Shown: positions 44,150 to 57,970, numbered from the stretch's first letter. The stretch is DNA of 64,000 nucleotides from Zingiber officinale (GCF_018446385.1 NC_055990.1:26745891-26809890), one strand, 5' to 3'. Numbers and translations: made by a program. Notes: a model not told the origin generated them from the sequence alone.

Positions 44150-47100
44150 GAGTTAGATCAATGGATGTTGGATAGCGGATGCTCTAGACATATGACTGGA
44201 GATAAGTTGAAGTATACTAAACTGAAGTACAAAAAGTTAGGATCGGTTGCATTCGGCAACAACGGTAAACTTAAAGTAATCGGAAAAGGTAATATTGAAC
44301 TTAGTTCCGATTTCATTATTCGAAATGTCTTATTGGTTGAAAATTTTAACTTTAATTTACTAAGTATAAGTCAATTATGTGACAGTGGATATCTAGTCAA
44401 TTTTGACAGATCGGGATGTTTAGTCAAAAACATAGAAAACCCTGAAATTAGACTTAAGGGACTTAGGAAGAATAACATCTACACGATTAACTTATCAATG
44501 TCCTCAATAAAGTGTCTCTTGACACAACAAGAGGAAACCCAACTGTGGCACAGAAGGCTAGGTCACACTCACACTAGACTCATTTCAAAAATGAGTCACA
44601 ATGGTCTAGTTAGAGGTTTGCCCAAATTAAAGTTCATTGAAAACTCAATATGTGATGCATGTCAAAAAGGAAAACAAACCAAGTCAACCCACAAATCAAC
44701 CAATCTAGACAGAACCAACACCATACTCGAGCTCCTTCATATTGACCTATTTGACTCACATGGAGCCAAATCACTAAACAAGAATCAATATTGCTTAGTA
44801 ATAATTGATGACTACTCTAGGTACACATGGGTAAAATTCCTAAAAACAAAAGATGAAACCTATGAAATATTTAGTAACTTTTGCAAATTAATGGAAAATG
44901 AAAAAGATACTAAAATTAAAAGAATAAGAAGTGATCACGGGGGAGAATTTGAAAATCATAGGTTCACGCAATTTTGTAAAATAAATGGATACCAACATGA
45001 ATTTTCATGTCCTAGAACACCCCAACAAAATGGACTAGTAGAACGTAAAAATAGAACACTACAAGAAGCCGCTAGGACAATGTTAAACGAATATAAGTTA
45101 AGTCATCAATTTTGGGCTGAAGCAATAAATACAGCAAATTATATACAAAACAGAATTTTAATAAACAAATCTCACAATAAAACACCGTATGAACTCTACT
45201 ATCATAAAATTCCTAACCTAAACTATTTAAAAGTATTTGGTTGTAAAGTTCACATTTTAAATACTAAAGATTACTTAGGAAAATTTACACCCAAATCTAA
45301 CCAAGGAATATTTTTAGGATACTCCTCAACCAGTAGAGCCTTTAGAGTATATAATCAAAACACCTTGAAAGTTGAAGAAACAACTAATGTAATATTTGAT
45401 GAAGAAAACAATTTACCTAATATAACTGACAATGTTGACATCCATCCAAGAGCTATAGAAGATGATGAAATCCAACCTAATCCTAATGAGACAAAAGAAC
45501 CAGTACCTGAACCACAATCAAGACCAACTAGAGTAAGTACTTCTCACCCACCTGACCAAATTCTGGGTGACCCAAACCTTGGAGTCAGAACTAGATCATC
45601 CCATAGAAACCTTAGTCAGATTGCCCTCATTTCAAAAATTGAACCCAAAACAATAGATGAAGCTCTTCCTGACCCAGACTGGATTATTGCAATGCAAGAA
45701 GAATTAGCACAATTTGAGAGAAACCAAGTCTGGGATCTTGTACCTAAACCCATCAATAAATCAATAGTAGACACCAAATGGGTTTTTAGGAACAAGTTGG
45801 ATGATCACGGTGAAATAATAAGAAACAAAGCTAGGCTAGTAGCCAAAGGGTTTAGTCAAGTCGAAGGCTTAGACTATGATGAAACCTATGCTCCGGTAGC
45901 TAGACTCGAGTCCATTAGAATGTTATTAGCCTATGCAGCAAATAAAGGGTTCAAATTGTACCAAATGGACGTTAAGTCAGCCTTCTTAAATGGCTTTATC
46001 AAGGAAGAAGTCTACGTAAGTCAACCTCCAGGGTTTGAAGACATAGACTATCCTAACCATGTATTTAAATTAAAAAAGGCATTATATGGACTAAAACAAG
46101 CCCCTAGAGCATGGTATGAAAGATTATCTAATTACTTAATATCGAAAGACTTTAATCAAGGTCAAATCGATCCGACCTTGTTCGTAAAAACTATAGAAAA
46201 AGAAATCTTTATAGCCCAAATCTATGTTGACGACATAATCTTTGGCTCAACTAATTCAAAATTTTTGAAAGAATTTATTAAATTAATGGAAAGTGAATTT
46301 GAAATGAGCATGGTTGGAGAACTCAACTTTTTCTTAGGCTTACAAATAAAACAAACCAAAGATGTAATCTACATTTATCAAACTAAATATGCTAAAGAAT
46401 TAGTTAAAAAATTCAACATAGAAAATTCAAAAATTATAAACACTCCAATGGCAACCAACGTAAACATTGACTCTGATCCTGAAGGAAAACCTGTAGACCC
46501 AAAATACTATAGGAGTGCCATAGGTAGTTTACTTTATCTAACTGCAAGTCGACCTGACATACTGTTTGCAGTAGGCATGTGTGCCAGATACCAATCTTGT
46601 GCAAAAGAGTCACACCTAACATATGTTAAAAGAATACTTAAGTATATTAAAGGAACTCTAAATGTAGGACTTTGGTATCCAAGAACTTGCACATTTGATC
46701 TTTATCGCTATTCTGATTTAGACTATGCTGGGTGCAAGTTAGATAGGAAAAGCACAAGTGGTAGCTGCCAAATTCTAGGTCAGTCCCTAGTAAGTTGGTC
46801 AAGCAGAAAGCAACATTGTGTGCTCTATCCACTACAGAAGCTGAATACATAGCTCTAGGAGAATGTGCATCTCAATTGTTATGGATGATGCATACGCTAA
46901 AAGACTATCAACTAGACTATAAAAATACTAAAATCTTTATTGATAATATCAGCTCAATTAATCTGACCAAATACCCTATTCACCATTCTAGGACCAAACA
47001 CATAGAAGTAAAACACCACTTTGTAAGGGATCATATAGCTAAAGGTGAAATTGCACTCAACCATGTTGAGTCCAAATCAAACCTAGCTGACATTTTCACA

Positions 47101-47166
47101 AAACCCTTACCTGAACTTGAGTTCAGTGGACTTAGAAGGCAAATAGGAATGTGTTGGGTAGAGTAG
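44150..47166 (+). pseudogene. pol: SIRE-like pol (protease, integrase, RT, RNase H), one frameshift
   Basis: The frame opens at 44150 right after TAG; an internal Met is at 44165. Counting from there: protease [11 protein letters not shown] (3-13); pre-integrase HRRLGH..CDAC finger (about 130-165); integrase core with HIDLF (about 192), SDHGGEF (about 257) and NGLVERKNR (about 290); RT with KWVFRNKLD (about 538), [11 protein letters not shown] (about 600) and catalytic YVDD (687-690); RNase H with SDLDYAGC (about 850). The order integrase-RT is that of copia, and the RT is SIRE/Maximus-like. One base is missing near 46822; the frame resumes ([15 protein letters not shown]..) to TAG at 47166. 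No own start codon is evident: expression is probably from a gag-pol transcript. Confidence 0.9.
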
Positions 47167-48061
47167 ATATCTTACCATTATTGTTTTTCAAATTCTAGGA
47201 AAAACAGTTTTCAAAACTCCAATTTTTCCTAGATTTTAAAATTCTGAAATTAACCTAGGATTTCCCCTAGATATCATGTTCCCCTAGAATTAAGCCAGAG
47301 CATCTCACAAGCACCTAGGCTTACCTTGATTGTGATTGACAAACATAGAACGGCGTGAGATGCATAGGGTATAGCCTGGACTCAAGAATGCTTATATCTG
47401 TGCATCAATATGAGTTTGGGCGTTAAATATGCAATAAACATTAATCAAGTTAAATTCTCCAGCTCTAGTCAAGTCTATCTGGACCAAAATAATTTAACTT
47501 GACTAACCTAGTGAAAGCTACTGTCCTGTAGACAATCAGCAAGTAACTAAAGGTTAGACAGTTGGTAGAGAATACTCATTTTTTTGTTGTTAAGCATGTT
47601 TTGCTCTTTATGGCTCTGATACCTAGTAAATCAATCTAGTGAACATGACTTATGCTTGGACCTAAGGATCAACTAAACTTAAATAAATAAATAACCTTGT
47701 CCTAAAACTTAAACTAAGTTCCAATTGACCTTAACTTTCAAACCCTATTGAACATAGCTAACCTGTTGACCTTAATTGTGTACAACTCAATCAAATATCT
47801 ATGATTGCCCATTTTTGAGTTATGGCAAAGGGGGAGAGTAGCAAAAGTAAAAATGTGAACATAAAATTCAAGTTAACATAAAATTCAAGTTAAAATTAAA
47901 AAATTAGGGAGGCAAAAGTTAAGGGGGAGCATATAGGGTAAACTTGCTTTAGTTACCTTGTTCATCTATACTTAGCAGATTTGCCTGTGCTAAAAATGTC
48001 TATCTATTCGTTCATTTACTTAACTTTGAATTTGAGTTGCCATAATCAAAAAGGGGGAGAT
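47167..48061 (+). other. 3' non-coding region with three purine tracts
   Basis: GCAAAGGGGGAGAG (about 47822), TTAAGGGGGAGC (about 47918) and AAAAAGGGGGAGATTG (48050-48062). The last touches the LTR and is the true PPT. Much of the region matches, inverted, the 3' region of the minus element. Confidence 0.65.
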
Positions 48062-49264
48062 TGTTGGTGCGGGAAGCATCCGACGATCGAACTCGTGTTT
48101 TGATAATGGCAAAGAATTCAAAGTTAAGATGTTTTGTAGTCTAACAAGTCTACTTGAGGATTTCAGGAAAGTCCTAGCTGCGGTTAGGCAAAGGGAAAAC
48201 CCTAGGGGGCGGTAACCCTAGGTCATAGGGGGTGGTAACCCTATGCGGAAAGTCTTGGCAGGTCGATGGCTTCAGACAAAAGTCCTAGGGGGTGGTAACC
48301 CTAGGTGAAAATCCCGTGTGCTAAGTGAAAGACTGGACTAGCCGGAAGCGGATGTCCAGCAGAAAGTCCTAAGCATCGAGTGTTGAGCAAAAGTCCACAA
48401 TCTGGAGGAGCAGCAAGTAAAACTCCCGAGTGGAGTAGGTGAGGACGCTGCCCGTAGAGGGAATAAAGAGGCGCTTGTCGACCTAGGGTTTCCTTGAACC
48501 AAGTCGACTCGAACAGTCATCCGGACTGTCTATACTTCTTCAATAATGTTTATTGTGCTAACTTTGTGTTGCAGGATAGTGTTTGGGGACTAACGTGTCT
48601 TGCAGGAGCAAAGGAGCAACCTAAAGCCTCGGATGAACAGTGTCCGAGGCGCCTCCATGGAGCTTGGAGGCTCCTCGGGTGCAAAGGCTGAGTTGGCTGC
48701 GAAGCACCATTGGAGGCGCCTTGGAAGGCGCCTTGAGAGGGATATAAGGCGCCTTGAATAGATGAAATTCGACCAGGTCAGTTTTGATCCACGCGGAAGA
48801 CCAGGCAGCATGGAGGCGCCTTGACCAGCCTTCAAGGCGCCTTGAACACCCTTTATAAGGGGGTTTCGACCAGCACTTCAAACCAACGAATTCCAAGTCT
48901 TCTCTCTTCAACATGCTGCTCCGAAAGACGCCCGGAAGTGCTGCCACAAGTCTCCGACGACCCGAAGCTTCAAAATTCTACTGTTGTCGTCGGTATAACT
49001 AGTTTTTCCAGTTACTTGTACTTCAGCTTGTAATCATTTTATCGAGCTTATAGTTGTTGCCCACCGGAAGCGATCAAGGATCGCGGGCCTTCGAGTAGGA
49101 GTCGATCAAGGCTCCGAACGAAGTAAAAATCCTCCTGTCTATGTGTGTTTGTTTTGTTTTATTCCGCTGCTTAATTACTCCGATAATTCTTACGTTTCCG
49201 ATAATCGTACAAAATAGCCACGAGCGCTATTCACCCCCCCCCTCTAGCGCTTCTCGATCCAACA
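48062..49264 (+). repeat. 3' LTR of the plus-strand SIRE-like element
   Basis: TGTTGGTGCGGGAAGCATCC..CGATCCAACA, 1203 bp. Six GGCGCC palindromes (48652-48842), a TATAAG box (48854-48859), then the transcribed part with 'gatcgcgggccttcgagtaggag', and a C-run with CTCTAGCGC near the end. It is the inverted relative of 22466-23764. Confidence 0.85.
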
Positions 49265-49786
49265 GGGATCATATGACATGAAAATTGTTTTTTGATGTAT
49301 AGATGTCATCTAAAGTAATGCTAGGAATGCATTGATGTTTAGTATGGGTAAATACATCAAGAGGAAGCCAAAACTAGGACATTAGGTCAAGGTTCAATTG
49401 AGTCATTTAGCTAGTTTGGGGTTTTGTGTCAATCTTGGGATTCAAGATATGTACATTTTTAAATGTATTTTTTCCAAGTAGGCACAGGTAAAATAGACCT
49501 CTCCACAAAATTTGAAGATTTTTGGACGTCTGTGAAATTATTGGGCATTTCTGAAGTTGGATTCAGAATGTTGTTTAGGCTGAAAACAGTGTGTCAGTCG
49601 ACTGATGTAGTTACCAGTTGACTGGTAAGAGTGTTTATCGAACACAGAATGATTCTATCAGTTTGTTTCGATAAGGGCAGTTGATTGATACTTTTAGTAG
49701 TCGATTGATACAAGTCTGAAACTGTTTTCAGTATTGGTTTATGATCGGATCAACTCGCATTGGTGTATGAGATCCTTAGATGGATA
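49265..49786. other. Retroelement-like flank, unassigned
   Basis: No ORF. The 'cagtcgactgatgtagttaccagttgactggtaaga' stretch recalls inverted motifs in SIRE-type LTRs, so it may belong to the element whose LTR starts at 21828. The five bases before the next LTR are GGATA. Confidence 0.35.
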
Positions 49787-52450
49787 TGTTGGTTGCTACT
49801 CGGAAAGCCTAGAGGTTCCACAGTACAAAAATTTTGTACAAAGGTCTGAACCTTTTCCTAGCTACCATGTGTTCTTTTAAATTAAATTTTGGATCGCCTG
49901 CGGAACTTAACACGTTTGATCCAAAACTTAATCTATTGTTTTTTTAGGTTTTGACTTGGATCTCCTGCGGAACTTAACACGTTCGACCCAAATCACCTTA
50001 AGTTATTAATTCCATTAAATATTAATTTCCATAATTGGTTCCCAGTACTGACGTGGCGAGGCACATGACCTTCTTGGATATGGGAGCAACCACCACCGAC
50101 TAGACAAAACCTTTTATAGAAATCTAATATTTAATTTCCTAAAATAACTTTAGGTTAACCGAAAAAAATAATCAAATCACAAGGAAAAATAAAATAAAAG
50201 AACACAACTTCGAAAAATATATTCAAAACACTAGAATCGTAAGTCTCTTGTATTTGATATTATTTCCATAAATAACTAGCATGATGCGGAAAGAAAAATT
50301 ACTAGTTATACCTTCTAGAAAGACCTCTTGATCTTCTATCGTATTCCTCTTCTAACCTCGGACGTTGTGTGGGCAACGATCTTCCGAGATGAGAAACCAC
50401 CAAGCACCTTCTTCTCCTCCTAGCTAGGTTCGGCCAACACAAAGAAGCTTCACCAAGGACGAAGAACAAAACATCAACCAAGCTCCAAGGGATACAAGTT
50501 TTCTCTCCTTCTTCTTCTTCTTCTCCGAGTAGTATCCGGCCACCATTAGAACTCCAAGCCAATAGAGAAGGTTCGGCCACCACCAAGAGGAAAAGAGGAA
50601 GAGAGGTTGGCCGGCCACAACACCAAGGAAAAGAGGGAGAGAAATAATAATGGTTGTCCTATGAAGGCACCTCTACCCCTTCTTTTATAATCCTTGATCT
50701 TGGCAAATAAGGAAAATTTAATAAAAACTTCCTTAATTCTTTTGCCATTGAAAAGGAAAATTTATTTAATTAAAAACAATTTTTATTTTCAATTTTGCAA
50801 TGGCCGGCCACACCATAAAATCTCCAAGCAAATAAAATTTTAAACACCAATTAAAACTTCCTTATTTGCTTCCAGAAATTTATAAAAATTTCTCAATAAT
50901 TTTTATCCCTTCATGATTGGTTTATAAAAAGGAAATTTAATAAATTAAAATCTTTCTTTTAAACATGTGGATAAAAAGAAAGTTATCTCTATAAATTAAA
51001 ATCTCTTTTAATCTACAAATAAGGACAGATCTCTTTTGTAGAAACTTATAAAAGAGAATATTTAATTTTAAACTCTCTTTTAAATCATGAACATGATTAA
51101 AAAGGAAAGTTTTCTTAAAATTTAAAATCCTCCTTTAATCAACAAAAAAAGGAAAGATTTCAAATTTTAAACTCTCTTTAAACATGTAGATGATTTACAA
51201 ATAAGAAAGTTTAACTAAAAATTAAATCATCCTTTTAATCTACAAATAAGGAAAGAGATTAATCTCTTCTCTTAATCTTTTGTAGAAAGCTATAAAAGGA
51301 AATTTTTAATTTTTAAACTCTCTTTTAAAACCATGATATCCACATAAGAAATAATTTAAAAAAATCCTTTTAAATATTCTAGTGGTCGGCCACCTAAGCT
51401 TGGGACCCAAGCTTTGGCCGGCCACCAACTTGGCTCATCCACTTGGTCTTGGCCGGCCCTAGCTTGGGTTCCAAGCTAGCTTGGCCGGCCCCATTGGATG
51501 GGTAAGAAGGTGGGTATGTGGTGGGTATAAATCTCTATATACAAGAGGCTACGATAGGGACCGAGAGGAGGAATTGGTTTTGGTCTCCCGATGAAATTAA
51601 GCATCCCGTGTTCGCCCCGAACACACAACTTAATTTTATCAATAATAATTCATTCCACTAAAGAACTATTATTGAACTACCGCACCAATCCCAAATTACA
51701 TTTTGGGCTCCTTCTTATTATGAGTGTGTTAGTCTCCCTGTGTTTAAGATAACAAATGTCCACTAATTAAGTAAGTTACTGACAACTCACTTAATTAATA
51801 TCTAGCTCCAAGAGTAGTACCACTCAACTTCATCGTCATGTCGGACTAAGTCCACCTGCAGGGTTTAACATGACAATCCTTATGAGCTCATCTTGGGGAC
51901 ATTCTCAACCTAGATCACTAGGACACAGTTTCCTTCTATAATCAACAACACACACTATAAGTGATATCATTTCCCAACTTATCGGGCTTATTGATTTATC
52001 GAACTAAATCTCACCCATTGATAAATTAAAGAAATAAATATCAAATATATGTGCTTGTTATTATATTAGGATTAAGAGCACACACTTCCATAATAACCGA
52101 GGTCTTTGTTTCTTTATAAAATCAGTATAAAAGAAACGACCTCAAATGGTCCTACTCAATACACTCTAAGTGTACTAGTGTAATTATACAGTCAAGATAA
52201 ACTGATACCTAATTACACTACGACCTTCTAATGGTTTGTTCCTTTCCATTTTGGTCGTGAGCTACTGTTTATAATTTATAAGGTACTGATAACATGATCC
52301 TCTGTGTGTGACACCACACACCATGTTATCTATAATATAAATTAATTGAACAACTACATTTATCATAAATGTAGACATTTGACCAATGTGATTCTTATTA
52401 CTAGATAAATGTTTATACCAAAAGCTAGGCTTTTAGTATACACTCTAACA
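49787..52450 (-). repeat. 3' LTR of the minus-strand copia element
   Basis: 2664 bp. 49787-50475 matches 56974-57663 with few changes. It holds no gene; purine-rich and 'ggccggcc' phrases (51410-51490) create short ORFs. Confidence 0.85.
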
Positions 52451-52462
52451 ATCTCCCACTTA
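52451..52462 (-). other. Polypurine tract of the minus-strand copia element
   Basis: AAGTGGGAGATT on minus, directly before the LTR start TGTTAGAG. Confidence 0.7.
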
Positions 52463-55420
52463 TACTAAAAGACTAAGCTGTCATATCTGCTGCCATACAT
52501 CTGATTCCCATCCCTTCAACATGCCCATCAAAAGCTCTTGCCTTAAGGACCTTAGTGAAAGGATCTATAGGTCATCACCTGATGCAATCTAGGCGGCAAC
52601 AACTTCTCCTCGTTTATACGATTTCTCGTATTGGGTGGTACTTGCGCTCTATTGTGTTTACTTGCCTTATAGACTTATGGTTTCTTCGAGTTTGCTACTG
52701 CACCAACATTATTACAATAAATTGTAATAATCTTTGGACAAACCAGAAATCATATCTAAGTCTATCTTGAGGTTATTGAGTCATTCAGCTTTTATGGCTA
52801 CCTCAGAGGCTTGCCATATACTAAGCTTCTATGGTGGAGTTCAGAAAAACACCTATGCTTATCACTCTTCCATAGTTATGACTTTACCTCCTAAAGTAAA
52901 CACAAAACCCCGAGGTTGATTTATTATTGTCCCTATCCGATTAGAAGTCAAAATCCGTGCAACCCACAAGGACTAAATTAACTGCCTTGTAAGCTAGCAT
53001 ATAATCTCTAGTGCCTCTAAGGTACTACAATATAAGATTTACTGCAGTCTACTGTCCTTGTCCAGGGTTACTTTGATATCTGCTAACTATGCCCTTGGCA
53101 AAACAGATTTCTGATCTCGTTTATAGCATACATTAGGCTTCCAACAGCCGTAGCATAAAGAACTGCCTTTATTTCCTTTATCTCCTTTGATGTCTGCAGA
53201 GACATATCTTTAGATAAAGTTACTCCATCCTGAAAAGGTAAGAAACCTTTCTTGGAGTTTTGTATGATTAAAACGAGCAAGGATTTTTCCGATGTATGAA
53301 GCTTGGGATAAGTAAAATATTCTTTTCTTGCGATCCCTTATTACTTTGATCTCAAGAATATATACATTCTCCCAAGTCCTTTATATCGAATTGTTTGGAC
53401 AACCATATCCTTACTTCTGACAATATTTTGATATTGTTTCCAACTACCAAAAATGTTATCTAAGTATAGTATAAGAAATACCACCACGTTTCCATCACAT
53501 CTTTTGTATACACAAGACTTATCCGGTTACTAAATCTATAGATCTGGATTACTTTGATAAACCGGATGTTCCAAGACCTTGAAGCTTTACCTCAGTCCAT
53601 AGACTGATTGAGCTTGCACACAAGATGCTCTTAGCCCTTTGCAATGAACCATTCTGGCTGCTTTATATGGATGCTTTCTTCAAGACTTCCATTAAGGAAT
53701 ACTGTCTTGACATCCACTTGCCAAATAGATAAAAGAATCCAGATAGACTTAAGCATGACTACCAGTGAAAAAGTTTCCTTTTTCATCAAGCCTTGCTTTG
53801 AAAGTTTCTACCTTCCTGTCCATCCCTCTTTTCCTAATATAGACCTTTTTACACCCAAAGGCTTTTACACCATTTGGTGGTTCTATAAGCTTCCAGATTT
53901 TATTAGAATACATATATTCTAATTCTTTTATTCATTACTCTTTGCCAAGATGCTGCATCTTTATCTTGGAGTGCTTCGTCACATGTTCGGATATCAGGTT
54001 CATGTCCTCCAGGGATCGAGTCCATAAACTCTCCCAAAACATGAATCTTTTTAGGTTGCCTAACAACCCTCCCACTACGACGAGACAATATCTGCAATTG
54101 TGTATCATTTGTGATATGTGATGTAGTTTTCTTGTGTTATCTCATCTTGTACAGTTGGTACTAGATTAGACATGTCTTTTATTATTTCCTTAAGAACAAA
54201 TTTTCTTATGGGCACATGATTTATTACATAGTCCTTTTCTAAAAATCGATCATTGATGCTAATAATGACCTTCTGATTTTTAAGACTATAAACCTACTTT
54301 CATTTCTCTAGGATAACCCACAAACAAGTGAATTCCTGTCCAACTTATCATTGTCTCTCTTCAGCATATGTGCTAGACTACCTGAATCCGAATATGCTTC
54401 AAAATAGGCTTACGCTTATTCAGCAATTCTATATGAGTAGAGAGTTATGACTTTGGAAGGTACTATGTTCACTTCCGTTTCAAGAGCATATCCTTAAAAT
54501 GAATTTGGTAATTCATCATCAATCTCCTTATTTCTATAAGAGTCTTATACCTTCTTTCTACTACACCATTCTGAAGGGGTGTACCAGGTGGGATTGAATC
54601 CCTACTTCTGATAAGTGACTCCTAAATTCTCCCAAGAGGTACTTGCCACTACGATCTTACCATAGTGACTTTTACTTTAACATTTCTCCGCATCAGTCTT
54701 GTACTCTTTGAACTAATCAAAGTACTTAGTCTTGTGGTACATTAAGTAAATTTATTTGTATCTTGAATAGTTGTCTATAAAATAGACGAAATATTCAATA
54801 CTACCTCTTGTCTGGATAGTCATAGGATCACACAAATCAGAATGAACCAATTTCAACATATCTTTGACTCCATACCCCTTAGACTTAAAAGCTTCTTGGT
54901 TATTTTTCCTTTCAAGTAAGACTCGCAGGTTGGAAAAATTTCCATTACTAATGAACCCAAAAGTTCATCAGCTACCAATGAATCCTACTCAAGTAAATAT
55001 AACCTAGCCTTAGATGCCAAAGATATAATTGGTTCATTTCCGTAGGTTACTTTCTCTTAAAGTTAGAAGATGTGTTACTAATTTCCATTTGTTGCATCAT
55101 GAGAGTTATTGGATTTATAAATTGCCAACCAACGTACTAGAACAGATAACTTCCCTCTTTTTCTTAATAACAATTTTGTTATTAAAAGAGACAGAATATC
55201 AAGTTCTTTGAATAGTTTAGAAACTGAAAACTAGTTCTTTCTAAACTTGGTGCGTAAAGACAATTACTCAAAAATCCATGTTTTATTCTTATCAAAAGAT
55301 AAACATCTCCCACTGCAACAACTATCATTTTTACAGTAGTGCCCATGTGGACGGTGTTTTAATTTTCATTTAGTTGTCGGGTTTCCTGGAACCCTGCAAT
55401 GAATTACGAACATGATTAAT
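52463..55420 (-). pseudogene. Copia pol remnant, heavily decayed (minus strand)
   Basis: Pieces in 3' to 5' order along +: RNase-H-linked segment (53280-53083) with GFLPFQDGVTLSKDM and ATAVGSLMYA; the start of RT (54097-53903) with SGRVVRQPKK and EALQDKDAASWQRVMN; an integrase piece near 54600-54565 with a PGTP..NGV motif; and a CES-C finger piece near 54925. Between them the frame is full of stops. The catalytic RT box was not found intact. The order agrees with a copia element read on minus. Confidence 0.7.
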
Positions 55421-56959
55421 GACATCTGTATCTACACTCCAAGTTCTGGTAGATAACACCACTAAACATGTTTCAACTAATGAATTAAATACACCTATAT
55501 TGTTCTTAATTCTAAGAAGACAGTCTACCTTAATGTCCAAGTCCTATTTCCAATCATTACAATTGGGACTACTAAGTCTTTTCTATAGTATGACTACTAG
55601 GGGATTGACAAACATTTTAAATCCTAAGAATCACAAAAATATTTGGTCAAGATCAACTCCTAAAAATCCCCATGAATTTTGTATGCCACGATAGTGTGAA
55701 CGTATACAAAATCAAAGAGGAGATTTTATTCATTAATTTTATTATCTCGTCAACTTTACTTTATAACGAATAAAATTAATAGTTGATCTGTCTTTGATCA
55801 AATATTTGGTCAAAACTTTTTGAATTTAAAATAACATTGATTCCTCAAACAATATTATTTAAATTCACCAACACCTCAAACACCGTGAATTTTGCATACC
55901 ACGTTAGTGTGGACGTATACAAATTCAACATTTGTAAAAGGAGGGTTTTAACCCATTAATTTTATTATCTTGTCAACCTAACTTTTTGACAAATAAAATT
56001 AATAGTTGGTATCATTTGGTCACACAAATAATAGCAGTAACTCCGATGGGGAGGATACTATTAGATGTGTCTAAGTGTATACCATTACTTGACACTAAGT
56101 CCATTAATAAGATTATGCCCCTTCCGTTGGGGAAGATCACACGCTCTTAATTAACTTCCTATAGTCATCCAAAAATGGAAGTCTGTTCTAGTGATCCACA
56201 AACAAGCTCATCCGTTATGGAGGAAGGCACTCAGAGCCAACGCGCAAGCTTGTTTGCATCACTTACAAACCAGTAATGGAGACCATGGGATTTACTTAAA
56301 AATCCCTCGCCCACTTAGTTATTTATAAATGAGGAATTTTAACTATGCTAGCCTACTAAATATGTAAACTAACATGCACACACAGCACAATATAAAAGCA
56401 ATAAATAGAAAATCTAATTTTCAACTATTATAGCTTTTATCTCTTGTTGTCCTCCGTGTGTTGTCATCCCAAGCTGCTGCCATATTTGGCCACTGCCACC
56501 GGGTCTAGCTGTCACATCCATCTTGCTCCTAGTTCCGCTGCGCCTCTAGTCCTTAGAAGGTTCCACGCTTTGCAAGATTCGATCCACGACATAAATAGAA
56601 TTTTACATTTTGATCCTATATTCCTCGAAGGAATGTACATGTAAACTAGATCGAACATAAAATAAAATTTACATCCATCGATCCTATATTCCATAAAAGG
56701 AATGTACATGTAACTAGATCAAAAATAAAATCCTAATAAAACTAAATACAGCTCCTGCTGTATTTTATAATACAATCATGCACACACAATAAAATGCCCT
56801 TGACATGTCCAAGGGTCCAATCACACACATAATAACTATAAGCCATAATAGTTGGATCCTGCATCCACAAAGTTAGCACATCCTACTATTAACCTGCCTA
56901 AATTATGTATGACATGTGCATAATTAAACTAATACCAAATACACAGAGGCAAAACCCTA
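55421..56959 (-). other. 5' interior of the minus copia element, no readable gag
   Basis: Non-coding in appearance. A diverged direct repeat of about 125 bp, 'gaattttg(t/c)at(g/a)ccacg.tagtgtg.acgtatacaaa', starts near 55675 and 55886. 56440-56600 is more GC-rich but has no gag motif. Confidence 0.45.
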
Positions 56960-56971
56960 GCTCTGATACCA
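56960..56971 (-). other. Primer binding site, tRNA-iMet type
   Basis: TGGTATCAGAGC on minus, two bases from the LTR start at 56974. Confidence 0.9.
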
Positions 56972-56973
56972 AT

Positions 56974-57663
56974 TGTTGGTTGTTACTCGGAAAGCCTAGA
57001 GGTTCCACTGTACAAAAATTTTGTACATAGGTCTGAACCTTTTCCTAGCTACCATGTGTTCTTTTAAATTAAATTTTGGATCGCCTGCGGAACTTAACAC
57101 GTTTGATCCAAAACTTAATCTATTTGTTCTTTTAGGTTTTGACTTGGATCTCCTGCGGAACTTAACACGTTCGACCCAAATCACCTTAAGTTATTAATTC
57201 CATTAAATATTAATTTTCATAATTGGTTCCCAGTACTGACGTGGCGAGGCACATGACCTTCTTGGATATGGGAGCAACCACCACCGACTAGACAAAACCT
57301 TTTATAGAAATCTAATATTTAATTTCCTAAAATAACTTTAGGTTAACCGAAAAGAACAATCAAATCACAAGGAAAAATAAAACAAAAGAACACAACTTCG
57401 AAAAACATATTCAAAACACTAGAATCGTAAGCCTCTTGTATTTGGTATTATTTCCATAAATAACTAGCATGATGCGGAAAGAAAAATTACTAGTTATACC
57501 TTCTAGAAAGACCTCTTGATCTTCTACCGTATTCCTCTTCTAACCTCAGACGTTGTGTGGGCAACGATCTTCCGAGATGAGAAACCACCAATCACCTTCT
57601 TCTCCTCCTAGCTAGGTTCGGCCAACACAAAGAAGCTTCACCAAGGACGAAGAACAAAACATC
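56974..57663 (-). repeat. 5' LTR (partial) of the minus-strand copia element
   Basis: Matches the left LTR (49787-50475) up to 'aacaaaacatc', where the element at 57664 is inserted. Confidence 0.85.
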
Positions 57664-57764
57664 TGTTGGTGCGGTTAGCACTAACGGTCTAACTCAGGTT
57701 TTGATGAATGACAAATCAGGTCAAGTTAGGTTTGTTGTTGTCTGACACTTTTATCAAGTGTGCA

Positions 57765-57970
57765 GGAAAAGTCCAGCTAGGTCGACGGGCTGACTGGATA
57801 GCTGGCGAGAAGTCCAAGCGGGTCGACGGGCTGACCGGACGCTTGGCGAGAAGTCCAGCTAGGTCAACGGGCTGACCGGATAGCTGGCGAGAAGTCCAAG
57901 CGGGTCGACGGGCTGACCGGACGCTTGGCGAGAAGTCCAGACGGGTCGACGGGCTGACCGGACGTCTGGC
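57765..57970. repeat. Tandem repeats in the U3 of the LTR
   Basis: Five units of 'gaagtccag/aagc(t/g)(a/g)gtcgacgggctgaccgga..ctggc', about 40 bp apart, in two alternating types. Confidence 0.8.

Larger units (their letters stand above)
41896..49264 (+). mobile_element. 5'-truncated SIRE-like copia element (plus strand)
   Basis: gag from its middle (41900-43018), AT-rich spacer (43236-43960), pol (44150-47166), 3' non-coding region with purine tracts (47167-48061) and 3' LTR (48062-49264). The 5' LTR, primer site and gag start are missing; the left end abuts the minus-strand element head to head. The five bases after the LTR (GGGAT) do not match those before 22466 (GGTCG), so the two did not arrive as one insertion. 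Confidence 0.8.
49787..57663 (-). mobile_element. Ty1/copia element (minus strand), 5' LTR interrupted by the element at 57664
   Basis: Left LTR 49787-52450 (on minus TGTTAGAGTGTATACTAAAAG..ACAACCAACA-like end), decayed interior, and the start of the second LTR at 56974, nearly identical to the left one until 57663. A tRNA-iMet primer site (minus, 56971-56960) adjoins the second LTR and a purine tract adjoins the first (52451-52462), giving minus orientation. The rest of the second LTR should lie beyond the window. Confidence 0.85.

Noticed and set aside
22466..49264. One large composite transposon bounded by inverted SIRE-like LTRs
   Set aside because: Outer flanks GGTCG and GGGAT do not match, the two gags are from different subfamilies, and no 5' ends are present.
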